Of a stretch of DNA of 64,000 bases, positions 7,426-16,408 are shown piece after piece; within the stretch, counting starts at the first letter, position 1; each line of letters opens with the position of its first letter. The notes beneath the pieces are model-generated. The model was not told the origin of the DNA and did not search any database. It saw only the letters and a program-made list of their open reading frames with translations. Source of the stretch: Tenacibaculum mesophilum (GTDB taxonomy: Bacteria > Bacteroidota > Bacteroidia > Flavobacteriales > Flavobacteriaceae); contig NZ_CP032544.1 of the NCBI RefSeq assembly GCF_003867075.1, positions 1,106,001 to 1,170,000 of the forward strand. Reading direction: 5' to 3'. The position numbers and the translations under genes were made by a program.

Positions 7426-8098
7426 AAAGTATAACGCTTTAATAATTGACGATCATCCTTTAATATCAGAAGCTTATAAAAGTGCTTTTGCCTATATCGA
7501 AAGTCAAAATGAAAATATTTCTTTTCATATTCAAATAGCAAATAACTGTGGTGCTGCCGATGAAATTATAGAAACGTATTCTTCTTCTAATCGATCTATT
7601 GAAATTATTTTTTTAGATATTAGTTTACCTCCTCTAGAAGAAAAAGGTATTTTATCTGGTGAGGATTTAGGTTTGATTATAAACGAAAAACTTCCTGAGT
7701 CTAAAATTATTATCTCCACTACTTTTAACGATAATTACCGAGTACATAGTATTTTAAAAAACGTAAACCCTGATGGGTTCTTAGTTAAAAATGACATTAC
7801 CCCGGTAGAATTAGTTCATGCTATTGAAGAAGTACTTAACGACCCTCCTTACTACAGCAAAACGGTAATGAAAATGCTGAGAAATCAAGTGTCCAATGAG
7901 TATTTTTTAGATGATTTGGATAGAAAGATTTTGTATGAACTATCTATTGGTAATCGTGTAAATAAACTACCCAACATCCTACCCTTATCTTTAGCTGCAG
8001 TACAAAAAAGAAAACGACAAATGGCTAAAATATTTGAGGTTGATAATTCTGATGATCGCGATTTGATTTTAATAGCAAAAGAAAAAGGATTCTTATAA
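7415..8098 (+). CDS. Response regulator, receiver plus LuxR-type HTH
   Basis: 227 aa. Receiver domain 1-135 with the acidic pair IIDDH near 12 and phosphoacceptor Asp68 (FLDISLP), Thr in IISTTFND and Lys in FLVKND. C-terminal HTH about 165-215 (NVNKL-type recognition region, LSLAAVQKRKRQM). Partner of the upstream kinase (11-base overlap, one operon). The targets cannot be read from the sequence; the neighbouring lipoprotein and mini-genes are candidates only by position. Confidence 0.92.
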   Translation: MESKKYNALIIDDHPLISEAYKSAFAYIESQNENISFHIQIANNCGAADEIIETYSSSNRSIEIIFLDISLPPLEEKGILSGEDLGLIINEKLPESKIIISTTFNDNYRVHSILKNVNPDGFLVKNDITPVELVHAIEEVLNDPPYYSKTVMKMLRNQVSNEYFLDDLDRKILYELSIGNRVNKLPNILPLSLAAVQKRKRQMAKIFEVDNSDDRDLILIAKEKGFL

Positions 8099-8109
8099 GA
8101 ATCCCTTTT
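8083..8109. terminator. Hairpin between the convergent response regulator and acs genes
   Basis: GGATTCTTATAAGAATCC is a perfect palindrome flanked by A4-5 on the left and, after one C, T4 on the right. It overlaps the last codons of the response regulator and lies 8 bases past the acs stop, so it can terminate both strands. Confidence 0.65.
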
Positions 8110-8116
8110 CACTATT

Positions 8117-10024
8117 TTATAATCTGTTATCAATTATATTCTGTACCACTTCAGGATTTAAGAGTGTAGAAACATCTCCTAAATTATCTAATTCATTATG
8201 TGCAATTTTTCGAAGAATACGACGCATAATTTTTCCTGAGCGTGTTTTAGGTACTCCTTCAGTAAACTGAATTTTATCCAACTTCGCTATCGGACCGATA
8301 TGCTCCGTAATAATTTGATTTATCTCTTTACGTAAGTTATCTTGATTTCTTACCTCTCCGGTTTCTTTCAAAATCACATAACCATATAAAGCGTTTCCTT
8401 TTACTTCGTGCGGAAAACCAACTATAGCGCTTTCTGCTACTGCAGGATGCTCATTGATTGCATCTTCTATAGGTGCAGTTCCTAAGTTATGTCCTGAAAC
8501 AATAATTACATCATCTACCCTACCTGTAATTCGGTAATAGCCTACCTCATCACGAAGAGCACCATCTCCTGTAAAATACATATCATCGAATGCAGAGAAA
8601 TATGTTTCCTTATAACGCTGATGATTTCCCCATATAGTTCTTGCCATAGATGGCCAAGGGTATTTTATACACAATCTTCCATCAACCTGATTTCCTTTTA
8701 CTTCTTTTCCGTTTTCATCCATCAATGCTATTTGAATTCCTGGTAAGGGCAACGTTGCGTAAGTTGGTTTTGTTGGAGTGATATAAGGTAAAGGAGAAAT
8801 CATAATTCCACCAGTTTCAGTTTGCCACCAAGTATCTACAATTGGGCTTTTCTTTTTTCCAACATTATCATTATACCAGTGCCATGCTTCTTCGTTTATA
8901 GGTTCCCCTACCGTTCCTAACACTTTTACTGATGAAAGGTTATGGCTATCAACAAATTCTAAGTTCTCTTTTGCTAATGCTCTAATTGCTGTGGGCGCCG
9001 TATAAAATTGATTTATGTTGTGCTTCTCTACAATTTCCCAAAAACGACCGAAATCTGGATAACTAGGAACGCCTTCAAACATTACAGTTGTTGCTCCGTT
9101 TGCTAACGGACCATACACAATATAACTATGCCCTGTAATCCAACCAATATCTGCGGTACACCAATACACATCATTTTCTTTATAATTGAAAACATTTTTA
9201 AACGTATATGCTGTGTATACCATGTAACCAGCTGTGGTATGTAACATTCCTTTTGGACTTCCTGTTGAACCAGAAGTGTATAAAATGAATAATGGATCTT
9301 CAGCATCCATAATCTCTGGAACACAATCTTGATAAGCTTCTTCTAATAAAGGTGCTAACCACTTATCTCGTCCTTCTTTTAATTGAATATCTGAATTAAT
9401 TCTTTTAGCAACTAATACATTTTCTATAGTAGGACAATCTTCTAATGCTTCATCTACAATACTCTTTAAATCAATAGTTTTTGTCCCTCTGTAGGAACCA
9501 TCTGAAGTAATTACCATTTTTGCTTCGCAATCATTAACTCTCGTTGCTAATGCTGTTGATGAAAATCCTGCAAAAACAACTGAGTGTACTGCTCCGATTC
9601 GTGCGCAAGCTAAAACCGAAATAGCTAATTCTGGAATCATTGGTAAGTAAATACAAACTCTATCTCCTTTCTTTATCCCGTGGTCTTTTAAAACATTAGC
9701 AAACTTACAAACACGTTTGTGTAGTTCTTTATAAGAAATATGTTGAGCTTCTTCTTTTGGGTTGTTGGGCTCAAATAAAATAGCTGTTTTATCTCCTCTG
9801 ATATGCAAATGACGGTCAATACAGTTTTCTGTAATATTTAGCTTTGCTCCTTCAAACCATTTGAACTCAGTTTTCTCAAAATTATAGTCCAAAACGGTAT
9901 CCCATTTTTTCCTCCAAACAAAGTGTTCTTCTGCTATTTCTTCCCAAAATAATTCTGGATTTCTAACGGACTTTCTATATACTTGAAAATATTCTTCTAA
10001 TGTTTTTACGTGGTAGTTACTCAT
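8117..10024 (-). CDS. acs: Acetyl-CoA synthetase
   Basis: 635 aa, the usual length. It makes acetyl-CoA from acetate, ATP and CoA through acetyl-AMP in the cytoplasm. Visible are the N-terminal ACAS_N part, the AMP-binding loop YTSGSTGSPKGML, the acetate-pocket segment DTWWQTETGGIM, the hinge and VSGHNLGTAPIE, and the C-terminal PKTRSGKIMRR with the Lys that is reversibly acetylated in this family. It follows aldehyde dehydrogenase and DUF779 genes on the same strand, so acetate made from acetaldehyde can be activated directly. The Acs call is secure. Confidence 0.97.
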   Translation of the reverse strand: MSNYHVKTLEEYFQVYRKSVRNPELFWEEIAEEHFVWRKKWDTVLDYNFEKTEFKWFEGAKLNITENCIDRHLHIRGDKTAILFEPNNPKEEAQHISYKELHKRVCKFANVLKDHGIKKGDRVCIYLPMIPELAISVLACARIGAVHSVVFAGFSSTALATRVNDCEAKMVITSDGSYRGTKTIDLKSIVDEALEDCPTIENVLVAKRINSDIQLKEGRDKWLAPLLEEAYQDCVPEIMDAEDPLFILYTSGSTGSPKGMLHTTAGYMVYTAYTFKNVFNYKENDVYWCTADIGWITGHSYIVYGPLANGATTVMFEGVPSYPDFGRFWEIVEKHNINQFYTAPTAIRALAKENLEFVDSHNLSSVKVLGTVGEPINEEAWHWYNDNVGKKKSPIVDTWWQTETGGIMISPLPYITPTKPTYATLPLPGIQIALMDENGKEVKGNQVDGRLCIKYPWPSMARTIWGNHQRYKETYFSAFDDMYFTGDGALRDEVGYYRITGRVDDVIIVSGHNLGTAPIEDAINEHPAVAESAIVGFPHEVKGNALYGYVILKETGEVRNQDNLRKEINQIITEHIGPIAKLDKIQFTEGVPKTRSGKIMRRILRKIAHNELDNLGDVSTLLNPEVVQNIIDNRL

Positions 10025-10116
10025 TCTTATACTCCTTTTTATTTTAGCTTAAGCTACTAAAATAAATCATTTTTAATTGTTTATCAATTTATTAATTCTT
10101 CTTCTTAAAACATATA

Positions 10117-10458
10117 CTAACTTTCATCTTCTTGTTGCAATAAACGTGAATGTATAATAAAACGAACTCCTAAAGGAATTTCTAATGAAAAACTTGCTCC
10201 TCTTCCTTCAGTTATATCAATGGTTAAGTGCGTGTGCTTCCAGTATTCATATTGATCTTTATTCATATAAAAAGGAACTTCATCTAACACACCTAACAGA
10301 ATATCACTTTCATCTAAATACATTTCATCTTTAGGAAAAATCATTGGTGATGATCCATCACAACACCCTCCACTTTGATGAAAAATTAATTCGCCATGTT
10401 GCTTTTTTAGTTTTTTAACTATTTCTTTTGCTGCATCTGTTATTGCTACTCTTTGCAT
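10117..10458 (-). CDS. DUF779 protein
   Basis: 113 aa with the features of DUF779: LIFHQSGGCCDGSSPM near the N-terminus (two adjacent Cys), then VPFYMNKDQYEYWKHTHL and a final FSLEIPLGVRFIIHSRLL. The family is found beside aldehyde dehydrogenase genes in many bacteria, as here, but its biochemical role is not established as far as I know. The Cys-Cys and His residues could bind metal. It lies 54 bases downstream of the aldehyde dehydrogenase gene, with a hairpin in between. Confidence 0.85.
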   Translation of the reverse strand: MQRVAITDAAKEIVKKLKKQHGELIFHQSGGCCDGSSPMIFPKDEMYLDESDILLGVLDEVPFYMNKDQYEYWKHTHLTIDITEGRGASFSLEIPLGVRFIIHSRLLQQEDES

Positions 10459-10473
10459 ATTATATTTTTTTAT

Positions 10474-10505
10474 AAAATACTGAGCTTTTTAAAGCTCAGT
10501 ATTTT
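10474..10505 (-). terminator. Intercistronic hairpin between aldehyde dehydrogenase and DUF779 genes
   Basis: AAAATACTGAGCTTT and AAAGCTCAGTATTTT form a 15-bp perfect stem with a two-base centre. The minus strand then reads ATAAAAAA rather than a T-run, so it may be a partial terminator or an RNA-stabilising element that sets lower expression of the downstream genes. Confidence 0.55.
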
Positions 10506-10512
10506 CAAACAA

Positions 10513-12012
10513 CTAAAAGAACCCTAACTTGTTTTTATCATACGATATCAACATGTTCTTAGTTTGACGATAGTAATCCATCATCATTAAATGGTTTTCT
10601 CTACCAAATCCTGATTTTTTATACCCTCCAAATGGTGCGTGGGCTGGATAAGCATGATAACAATTTACCCAAACTCTTCCTGCTTTAATAGCTCTTGGAA
10701 TTTGATATAACTGATGTGCATCTCGTGTCCACACTCCTGCTCCTAATCCGTACATGGTATCATTTGCTATTTCTAGCGCTTCTGCTTCATCTTTAAACTT
10801 TGTCACACACACAACAGGCCCAAAAATTTCCTCTTGAAATACGCGCATCTTATTGTGTCCTTCTAAAATAGTTGGTTTAATATAAAATCCATTTGCTAAC
10901 TCTCCTTCTAGTGTATTAACTTCTCCTCCACATAGCACTTTCGCTCCTTCTTCTTTTCCTATTTTAATATACGCTTGAATTTTTTCATATTGATCATTTG
11001 ATGCTTGTGCTCCTACCATTGTGTTTACATCATACGGACTTTTTTGTACAATTGCTTCTGTTCTTGCCACCACTCGCTCCATAAACTTATCATAGATGTC
11101 TTCTTGTACTAAAATACGTGAAGGACAGGTACAAACTTCTCCTTGATTAAAAGCAAATAACACCGCTCCTTCAATTGCTTTATCTAAAAAAGCATCATCT
11201 TCATCCATTACACTATTAAAGAAGATATTTGGAGACTTACCTCCTAACTCCATCGTAACTGGATTTAAGTTTTTAGAAGCATACTGCATTATTAACTGTC
11301 CTGTAGTAGTTTCTCCTGTAAATGCTACTTTATCTATTCTTGGGCTTGATGCCAATGGTTTTCCTGCTTCTGGACCAAAACCATGAACTACATTAATAAC
11401 TCCTGGAGGAAAAACATCGGCTATTTTTTCCATTAACAATGTTGCTGATGACGGAGTTTGTTCTGCTGGTTTTAATATTACACAGTTACCTGTAGCCAAT
11501 GCTGGTGGCAACTTCCACGATAACATTAAAAGAGGAAAGTTCCAAGGAATAATTTGCCCCACAACCCCCAAAGGTTCTTTAATGTTCATTGATAAGGTAT
11601 TTTGATCAAGCTCTGTTGCACTTCCTTCTTCTGCTCTAATGGCAGCCGCAAAATAGCGCCAATGATCTACTGCCAAAGGAACATCAGCATTTAATGTTTC
11701 TCGTATTGGTTTTCCATTATCACAGGTTTCTACTAATGCAAACTCTTCTAAATTTGCTTCAATTATATCTGCTACTTTATTTAGCAATGAAGCTCGTTCT
11801 GCTGCTGAAGTGTTTCCCCAACTTTCCTTCGCTGCATTGGCTGCATCTAAAGCTAGTTCTATATCTTCTTTTTGTGATCTTGGATATTTTGCTATGATGC
11901 TATTATCAACTGGAGATTTATTTTCAAAATATTCTCCACCTAAGGGAGATACAAACTTCCCATTGATAAAATTTGCATACGTGTCTTTAAATTTTGGTTT
12001 CGTGTAACTCAT
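10513..12012 (-). CDS. NAD-dependent aldehyde dehydrogenase (AldB/ExaC-type, probably acetaldehyde)
   Basis: 499 aa, normal for the superfamily. Cofactor site [20 protein letters not shown] with KPAEQTP, Glu in [14 protein letters not shown], and catalytic Cys in [13 protein letters not shown]. The closest subfamily to my eye is the AldB/ExaC group that oxidises acetaldehyde to acetate. Context agrees: DUF779 and acs follow, and a divergent AraC gene lies 201 bases away. The start has an A-rich leader. Substrate is inferred from subfamily and neighbours. Confidence 0.93.
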   Translation of the reverse strand: MSYTKPKFKDTYANFINGKFVSPLGGEYFENKSPVDNSIIAKYPRSQKEDIELALDAANAAKESWGNTSAAERASLLNKVADIIEANLEEFALVETCDNGKPIRETLNADVPLAVDHWRYFAAAIRAEEGSATELDQNTLSMNIKEPLGVVGQIIPWNFPLLMLSWKLPPALATGNCVILKPAEQTPSSATLLMEKIADVFPPGVINVVHGFGPEAGKPLASSPRIDKVAFTGETTTGQLIMQYASKNLNPVTMELGGKSPNIFFNSVMDEDDAFLDKAIEGAVLFAFNQGEVCTCPSRILVQEDIYDKFMERVVARTEAIVQKSPYDVNTMVGAQASNDQYEKIQAYIKIGKEEGAKVLCGGEVNTLEGELANGFYIKPTILEGHNKMRVFQEEIFGPVVCVTKFKDEAEALEIANDTMYGLGAGVWTRDAHQLYQIPRAIKAGRVWVNCYHAYPAHAPFGGYKKSGFGRENHLMMMDYYRQTKNMLISYDKNKLGFF

Positions 12013-12213
12013 AAAACTTTGTATTTTTGTTCTTTACTTAAATTAACTATCCCGAAATAACACTTCTACAATCAACTTGTGTTAAAAATGAGTATTTCGT
12101 AATTTTTGTAAAATTAAAATATCATATAGTCAATATATTGAACATATTTATTAAATTGTAACACATATCTATTATCTCAAAAAAAGGATAAATAGATTTT
12201 TGTACTATTGATT
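12013..12213. promoter_or_regulatory. Divergent regulatory region, aldehyde dehydrogenase / araC-type gene
   Basis: A 201-base AT-rich gap with ATATTGAACATATTTA-like and TATAGTCAATATATTG-like words around 12125-12150. AraC-family regulators commonly bind such gaps, but I cannot define a site. Confidence 0.35.
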
Positions 12214-13134
12214 ATGAACCATTTATTAAGTCGACATAAAGAAAGTAGAAAACTTACTACTTTAATAGAGAACAGAACTACGTATAATGCCGAATATGCT
12301 GAGTTGAATATTTTTGAGACTCATAAAAGTGCTGAACAGGTTTCTTTGACTTTTGATTTTCCTGTGATTGCAAGTATGCTCACTGGAAAAAAAGTAATGC
12401 ATTTAGAAGGCATGGAACCTTTTGATTTTTTCCCTGGTGAATCTGTGGTAATGCCAACTAATAAAGAGATGATTATAGATTTCCCCTTGGCTGAAAAAAA
12501 TAATCCTACTCAATGTTTGGCTTTAGGTATTGACTCTGATAAGATTGATGAGATAGTAGATAAGTTTAATCACAATGTTACTATAGAGCGCGAAAACAAT
12601 AATTGGAAATTAAACGAAACTTCTTCTCACCTTGTTCATAATACGGATATTAATCATTTAGTTGGACGTTTAGTACATACGTTTACCGATCAAAACAAAT
12701 CTAAAGACATTCTTCTTGATCTTATGATACAGGAATTGATTGTTAGATTATTACAAACGAAAGCTAAAGCTTTTATCTTAAACGATCCTTCTGACACGCT
12801 TACAGACACCCGCATTGGTATGGTTATTAAGTTTATAAAAAACAACCTCACAAATAAAGATATTACTGTAGAATTGTTAGCTAAGAAAGCTTGTATGAGT
12901 ACATCTCATTTTCATAAAAAGTTTAAAAACACCTTGGGAATCTCTCCTATTGACTATATAAATTCTGAAAAGATTAAATTTTCTAAAAAACTTATAAAGC
13001 AATCTAAAAACCTACGAATCTCTGAAATAGCCTACAAATCAGGTTTTAATAACATTAGCTATTTCAACAGACAGTTTAAAAAAATGGAGATGATTACTCC
13101 TCAGCAGTTTAAAAAGTCTTTTATAAAAGAGTAA
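12214..13134 (+). CDS. AraC-family transcriptional regulator of the aldehyde module
   Basis: 306 aa from the ATG at 12214 (an in-frame TTG two codons earlier is less likely). N-terminal ligand domain about 20-190, resembling the AraC_N type; C-terminal double HTH about 205-300 with ITVELLAKKACMSTSHFHKK and ISEIAYKSGFNNISYFNRQF, the normal AraC signatures. Transcribed divergently from the aldehyde dehydrogenase-DUF779-acs genes, so it probably controls them in response to an alcohol or aldehyde; the ligand is an inference. Confidence 0.9.
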   Translation: MNHLLSRHKESRKLTTLIENRTTYNAEYAELNIFETHKSAEQVSLTFDFPVIASMLTGKKVMHLEGMEPFDFFPGESVVMPTNKEMIIDFPLAEKNNPTQCLALGIDSDKIDEIVDKFNHNVTIERENNNWKLNETSSHLVHNTDINHLVGRLVHTFTDQNKSKDILLDLMIQELIVRLLQTKAKAFILNDPSDTLTDTRIGMVIKFIKNNLTNKDITVELLAKKACMSTSHFHKKFKNTLGISPIDYINSEKIKFSKKLIKQSKNLRISEIAYKSGFNNISYFNRQFKKMEMITPQQFKKSFIKE

Positions 13135-13166
13135 ATCATCAACTTTTTTCAAAAAACTTTTATAGC

Positions 13167-13174
13167 TACATTTG
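13167..13174 (+). promoter_or_regulatory. -7 element (TACATTTG) of the TauE-like gene
   Basis: Exact TAnnTTTG, six bases before ATG 13181. It coincides with an upstream in-frame TTG, which argues against that TTG as the start. No clear TTG at -33. Confidence 0.45.
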
Positions 13175-13180
13175 TTTGAT

Positions 13181-13960
13181 ATGATGATATCTCTTTTTCT
13201 AGATGTTTTAAGTACTAATTTGTACATAGTCTTACTCTTTTTTATTGTGGCTGTTCTATACTCTTCTGTCGGATTTGGTGGTGGTTCCAGTTACTTGGCT
13301 GTTTTAGCACTCACTGGCTTACTTTTTACACAAATAAGAGCTACAGCATTACTTTGTAATGTAATGGTTGTTACAGGTAATGTTTTACTTTATATGCAAC
13401 AAAAACAATATAATTGGAAAAAGGTTATTCCGCTTACTTTATTTAGTATTCCTATGGCTTTTTTGGGTGGCTATTTACGAATAAGTCAAACTTTTTTCTT
13501 TATTCTTTTAGGTTTCACACTACTTTTTGCTGCTATTACCATGTGGAGTTCAAACAAAGTAGTTACCAACAGCAATAAAACTACCGATTTAAACATAGCA
13601 AAAAATGCAGGTTATGGCGGAATTATTGGTTTTATTTCTGGAATGGTTGGAATTGGTGGTGGTATTTTCTTAGCTCCGTTACTTCATTTAACCAATTGGG
13701 ACACTCCTAAAAAAATAGCTGCTACAGCAAGCTTTTTTATTTTAGTAAATTCTATATCTGGATTGATAGGTCAATATGTGAACCCTGAATTTTCTATCGA
13801 CTGGAAGCTTACTTCTATTTTATTAATTACTGTTTTTATTGGTGGTCAAATTGGTAGTAGAATGAGTAACCAATTCTTTAATTCCACACAACTGAAAAAA
13901 GCAACCGCTATTCTAATTGCCTTTGTAAGTATTCGGATTTTAATTAAGTATTTATATTAG
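13181..13960 (+). CDS. TSUP-family membrane transporter (TauE/SafE-like)
   Basis: 259 aa from ATG 13181 (ATG 13184 is also possible). Predicted seven to eight membrane segments in two repeats, each starting with a Gly-rich family motif: YSSVGFGGGSSYLAVLAL in the first and GFISGMVGIGGGIFLAPLLH in the second. These proteins move sulfite, sulfoacetate or other small organic anions. It begins 46 bases after the AraC gene on the same strand but has its own -7 element. Substrate unknown; the SulP gene 2.5 kb away is the only other anion transporter nearby. Confidence 0.88.
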   Translation: MMISLFLDVLSTNLYIVLLFFIVAVLYSSVGFGGGSSYLAVLALTGLLFTQIRATALLCNVMVVTGNVLLYMQQKQYNWKKVIPLTLFSIPMAFLGGYLRISQTFFFILLGFTLLFAAITMWSSNKVVTNSNKTTDLNIAKNAGYGGIIGFISGMVGIGGGIFLAPLLHLTNWDTPKKIAATASFFILVNSISGLIGQYVNPEFSIDWKLTSILLITVFIGGQIGSRMSNQFFNSTQLKKATAILIAFVSIRILIKYLY

Positions 13961-13990
13961 CCAATTATTCATATTATTTTCTTCTACATA

Positions 13991-14015
13991 AAAAAAGCAA
14001 CGTAAACACGTTGCT
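13991..14015 (-). terminator. Terminator of dps
   Basis: AGCAACGT/ACGTTGCT, 8 bp with a 4-base loop; on the minus strand it is followed by six T. Confidence 0.75.
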
Positions 14016-14046
14016 CTTTCATCCCCTAAACATAGATAACTATTTC

Positions 14047-14517
14047 TTAGCCTAACCAAGCATTCATCATCCACAATGTTTTTTCTTGTTCTGCAATAAA
14101 GTCACTCATCATTGAGTTTGTTCCTTCATCTTCTGCTTCATCAGACAAATCAAGAATTAAACGTTCTATTTTTAATAGTTCTGATAACGAATCAATAATT
14201 AATTTTACTGCTTCAACATCATTTGAAATATTTTTTCCTACTGGTACTTTTGATACACTAGTGTAATCTTCAAAAGTATGCAATGGTGTTCCTTGTAATG
14301 TTAAAATACGTTCTGCTATTAAGTCTACTTTTTCTTGTGCATCTGTATAAAATTCTTCAAACTTCATATGCAACTCAAAAAAGTTTTTCCCTTTAATATT
14401 CCAGTGTAAACCTCTTGCATTTTGGTAATATACTTGAAAGTTTGCTAGTAGGGCATTTAACTCTTTTACTAAGTTTTCAGTTTTTTGTTTATCTAATCCT
14501 AAAATTGTAGTTGACAT
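14047..14517 (-). CDS. dps: Dps-type DNA-binding ferritin
   Basis: 156 aa, a standard Dps length. Ferroxidase ligands of the inter-subunit site are in place: HWNIKGKNFFELHMKFEEFY (two His and the acidic pair) followed by DLIAERIL. Dps stores iron as ferric oxide by consuming H2O2 and shields DNA during oxidative stress or starvation. It is divergent from oxyR, the expected regulator, with 116 bases between them. Confidence 0.95.
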   Translation of the reverse strand: MSTTILGLDKQKTENLVKELNALLANFQVYYQNARGLHWNIKGKNFFELHMKFEEFYTDAQEKVDLIAERILTLQGTPLHTFEDYTSVSKVPVGKNISNDVEAVKLIIDSLSELLKIERLILDLSDEAEDEGTNSMMSDFIAEQEKTLWMMNAWLG

Positions 14518-14633
14518 ATTGTTTTGATTTTAAGTTTTTTACTTTTTCTATTACAAATTTAAGGCAAGTTTTAACAGTTTTACTATAAACGTAATCGATT
14601 GTTTTAATATCTTTATCAAAAATTATTATTGAA
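14518..14633. promoter_or_regulatory. Divergent dps/oxyR regulatory region
   Basis: The shared intergenic gap is AT-rich, with ATCGATT-like and ATAA-rich half-sites around 14585-14615. OxyR of other bacteria binds ATAG-spaced half-sites in such gaps; I cannot assign the exact box by eye. Confidence 0.4.
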
Positions 14634-15575
14634 ATGACTATAACACAATTAAAATATACACTAGCCGTTGCTGAATATAAAAACTTCACCATAGCTGCAG
14701 AACATTGCTTTGTCACGCAACCAACGTTAAGTATGCAAATTCAGAAATTAGAAGAAGAACTAGATGCTAAAATTTTTAACCGCTCAAAAAAGCCTATTGA
14801 ATTAACTGAAGTTGGTAAGCGTATTGTAGAGCAAGCTAAAGTAATTGTTGATGAAAGTAATCGTATTATTGATATTGTACATCAACAAAAAGGCTATGTA
14901 GGTGGTGAGTTTAGACTAGGAATAATCCCTACAATTATGCCTACACTACTTCCTATGTTTTTAAAAACATTTAGTAAGAACTACCCTAAAGTTCAATTAG
15001 TTATTGAAGAATTAACTACAGAAGAAATTGTTAGAAAGTTAATGGATGGTTATATAGATGCTGCTATTGCTGCTACTCCATTAGAAAATGAAGCCATAAA
15101 AGAGCGTGTTTTATATTATGAACCTTTTGTAGGTTTAGTTCCAAGTGAACATCGATTATTTAAACAAAAGAAATTAAAAGTTGATGATTTAGAAGTTGAT
15201 GATATTTTATTGTTAGAAGACGGACATTGTTTTAAAGACAGTGTAATTAATCTTTGTAGAACTAATAAAAGAAGCTCTACACATCACTTTCAGTTAGAAA
15301 GTGGAAGTTTTGATACATTAATAAAGTTATCTAAAGACGGATTAGGAATGACCTTACTTCCTTATTTAAATACGCTGGATTTAAATGAACGAGACAAAAC
15401 TCATTTAAGAGAATTTGAATCTCCATCTCCTGCACGTGAAGTTAGCTTGATTTATCACAAATCGCAATTAAAAATGCAATTGATTGAAGCTTTAAAAAGT
15501 ACTATTGACAGTGTAATTAGAGGCGCTATTGCTTTTAGTGATGTAGAAATTATAAGTCCACTTCAGAAAAAATAA
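14634..15575 (+). CDS. oxyR: Peroxide-sensing LysR regulator OxyR
   Basis: 313 aa. N-terminal winged HTH (about 1-60, FTIAAEHCFVTQPTLSMQIQ) and LysR substrate domain (about 90-300). The redox pair is present: GHCFKDSVINLC puts the two Cys at residues 199 and 208, the same numbers and spacing as in the E. coli protein, so H2O2 should form the C199-C208 disulfide. Divergent from dps. LysR family members look alike, but the Cys pair together with the dps neighbour makes OxyR firm. Confidence 0.95.
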   Translation: MTITQLKYTLAVAEYKNFTIAAEHCFVTQPTLSMQIQKLEEELDAKIFNRSKKPIELTEVGKRIVEQAKVIVDESNRIIDIVHQQKGYVGGEFRLGIIPTIMPTLLPMFLKTFSKNYPKVQLVIEELTTEEIVRKLMDGYIDAAIAATPLENEAIKERVLYYEPFVGLVPSEHRLFKQKKLKVDDLEVDDILLLEDGHCFKDSVINLCRTNKRSSTHHFQLESGSFDTLIKLSKDGLGMTLLPYLNTLDLNERDKTHLREFESPSPAREVSLIYHKSQLKMQLIEALKSTIDSVIRGAIAFSDVEIISPLQKK

Positions 15576-15614
15576 ACCTCATTAAGCTAACATTTTAAAA
15601 TAACTGACCTAGCT

Positions 15615-16361
15615 ATGGGATGGAAAATATCATGCGTAATTATTAACTCTAACAAAGAAATAGAGAAAGAAAAACTCTTAAATAGTATCGGTTTTCATAA
15701 TCTAAAAAAAATAGTTCCTAAAACGTTTGAAGAGGTTATGTTACCTCCTGGTAATACCGTTTATATTACAAAATACAAAGGAAATTGGATAATATGTGAA
15801 CAAGAATTACCCATAAAATCATTTGAAGAAAATACTTCCTATGAGGAAAATACACTATCTGATTTTTTCCCTGATACAGAAATATGTTCTATTGCTATTC
15901 AAAGCACTGTTAATTTTTGGGGATATTCTGTTACTAAAAATAATCAAAAATTAAGGGTTAAAGGAGGAACATCAGAACTAGGCACCTTTATTGATTTCGG
16001 TAAACCTCTTAAAGAGGAAGAAAAACTATTATCTAAGTCAAAAATAGATGAAAATGGAAATAGGTTTTATAATTTCGATGAATTTACTGAAGGAGAATTT
16101 ACTGAAGATCAAGTAGGTGAAAATTTTGTATTTGAGTTATGTACAAGGTATTTTGGAAAGCAATTGGATTCAGATGATGAGTTATTATTTGATACTAATT
16201 TCGAAGGATATAGTTTTTCAAAAACACCTACTAACATAAGAAAAGTTTCTTCTCCTCTTGATAACTTAAATAAAAACACTCAACTAAACACGAAATTCCT
16301 AAAGTATCTATTATTTATAGTTGTAATAATCATTATATGCCTAATTCTAAAAAACACATAA
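15615..16361 (+). CDS. Tail-anchored protein of unknown function (possibly DUF6928-like)
   Basis: 248 aa. No signal peptide. A soluble domain of about 220 residues opens MGWKISCVIINSN and contains SIAIQSTVNFWGYSV and GTFIDFGKPL segments that vaguely resemble DUF6928 proteins; this is a remote impression only. The last about 20 residues (FLKYLLFIVVIIIICLILKN) are a single hydrophobic helix, so the protein is probably anchored by its C-terminus with the bulk in the cytoplasm. It begins 39 bases after oxyR, same strand, and ends in a terminator, so it may share oxyR transcription. Confidence 0.7.
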   Translation: MGWKISCVIINSNKEIEKEKLLNSIGFHNLKKIVPKTFEEVMLPPGNTVYITKYKGNWIICEQELPIKSFEENTSYEENTLSDFFPDTEICSIAIQSTVNFWGYSVTKNNQKLRVKGGTSELGTFIDFGKPLKEEEKLLSKSKIDENGNRFYNFDEFTEGEFTEDQVGENFVFELCTRYFGKQLDSDDELLFDTNFEGYSFSKTPTNIRKVSSPLDNLNKNTQLNTKFLKYLLFIVVIIIICLILKNT

Positions 16362-16387
16362 AAAATCCCGCTAATAGCGGGATTTTT
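16361..16387. terminator. Bidirectional terminator, unknown gene / SulP gene
   Basis: AAAAATCCCGC and GCGGGATTTTT form an 11-bp stem with a 5-base loop, with A- and T-runs on the proper sides for both strands. Confidence 0.9.
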
Positions 16388-16408
16388 TATTTTTTATCGC
16401 TCTGCGAT

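Noticed and set aside
7161-7541. A 126-codon antisense frame across the kinase-regulator junction
   Set aside because: It is opposite the conserved HATPase and receiver sequences and looks like low-complexity shadow coding.
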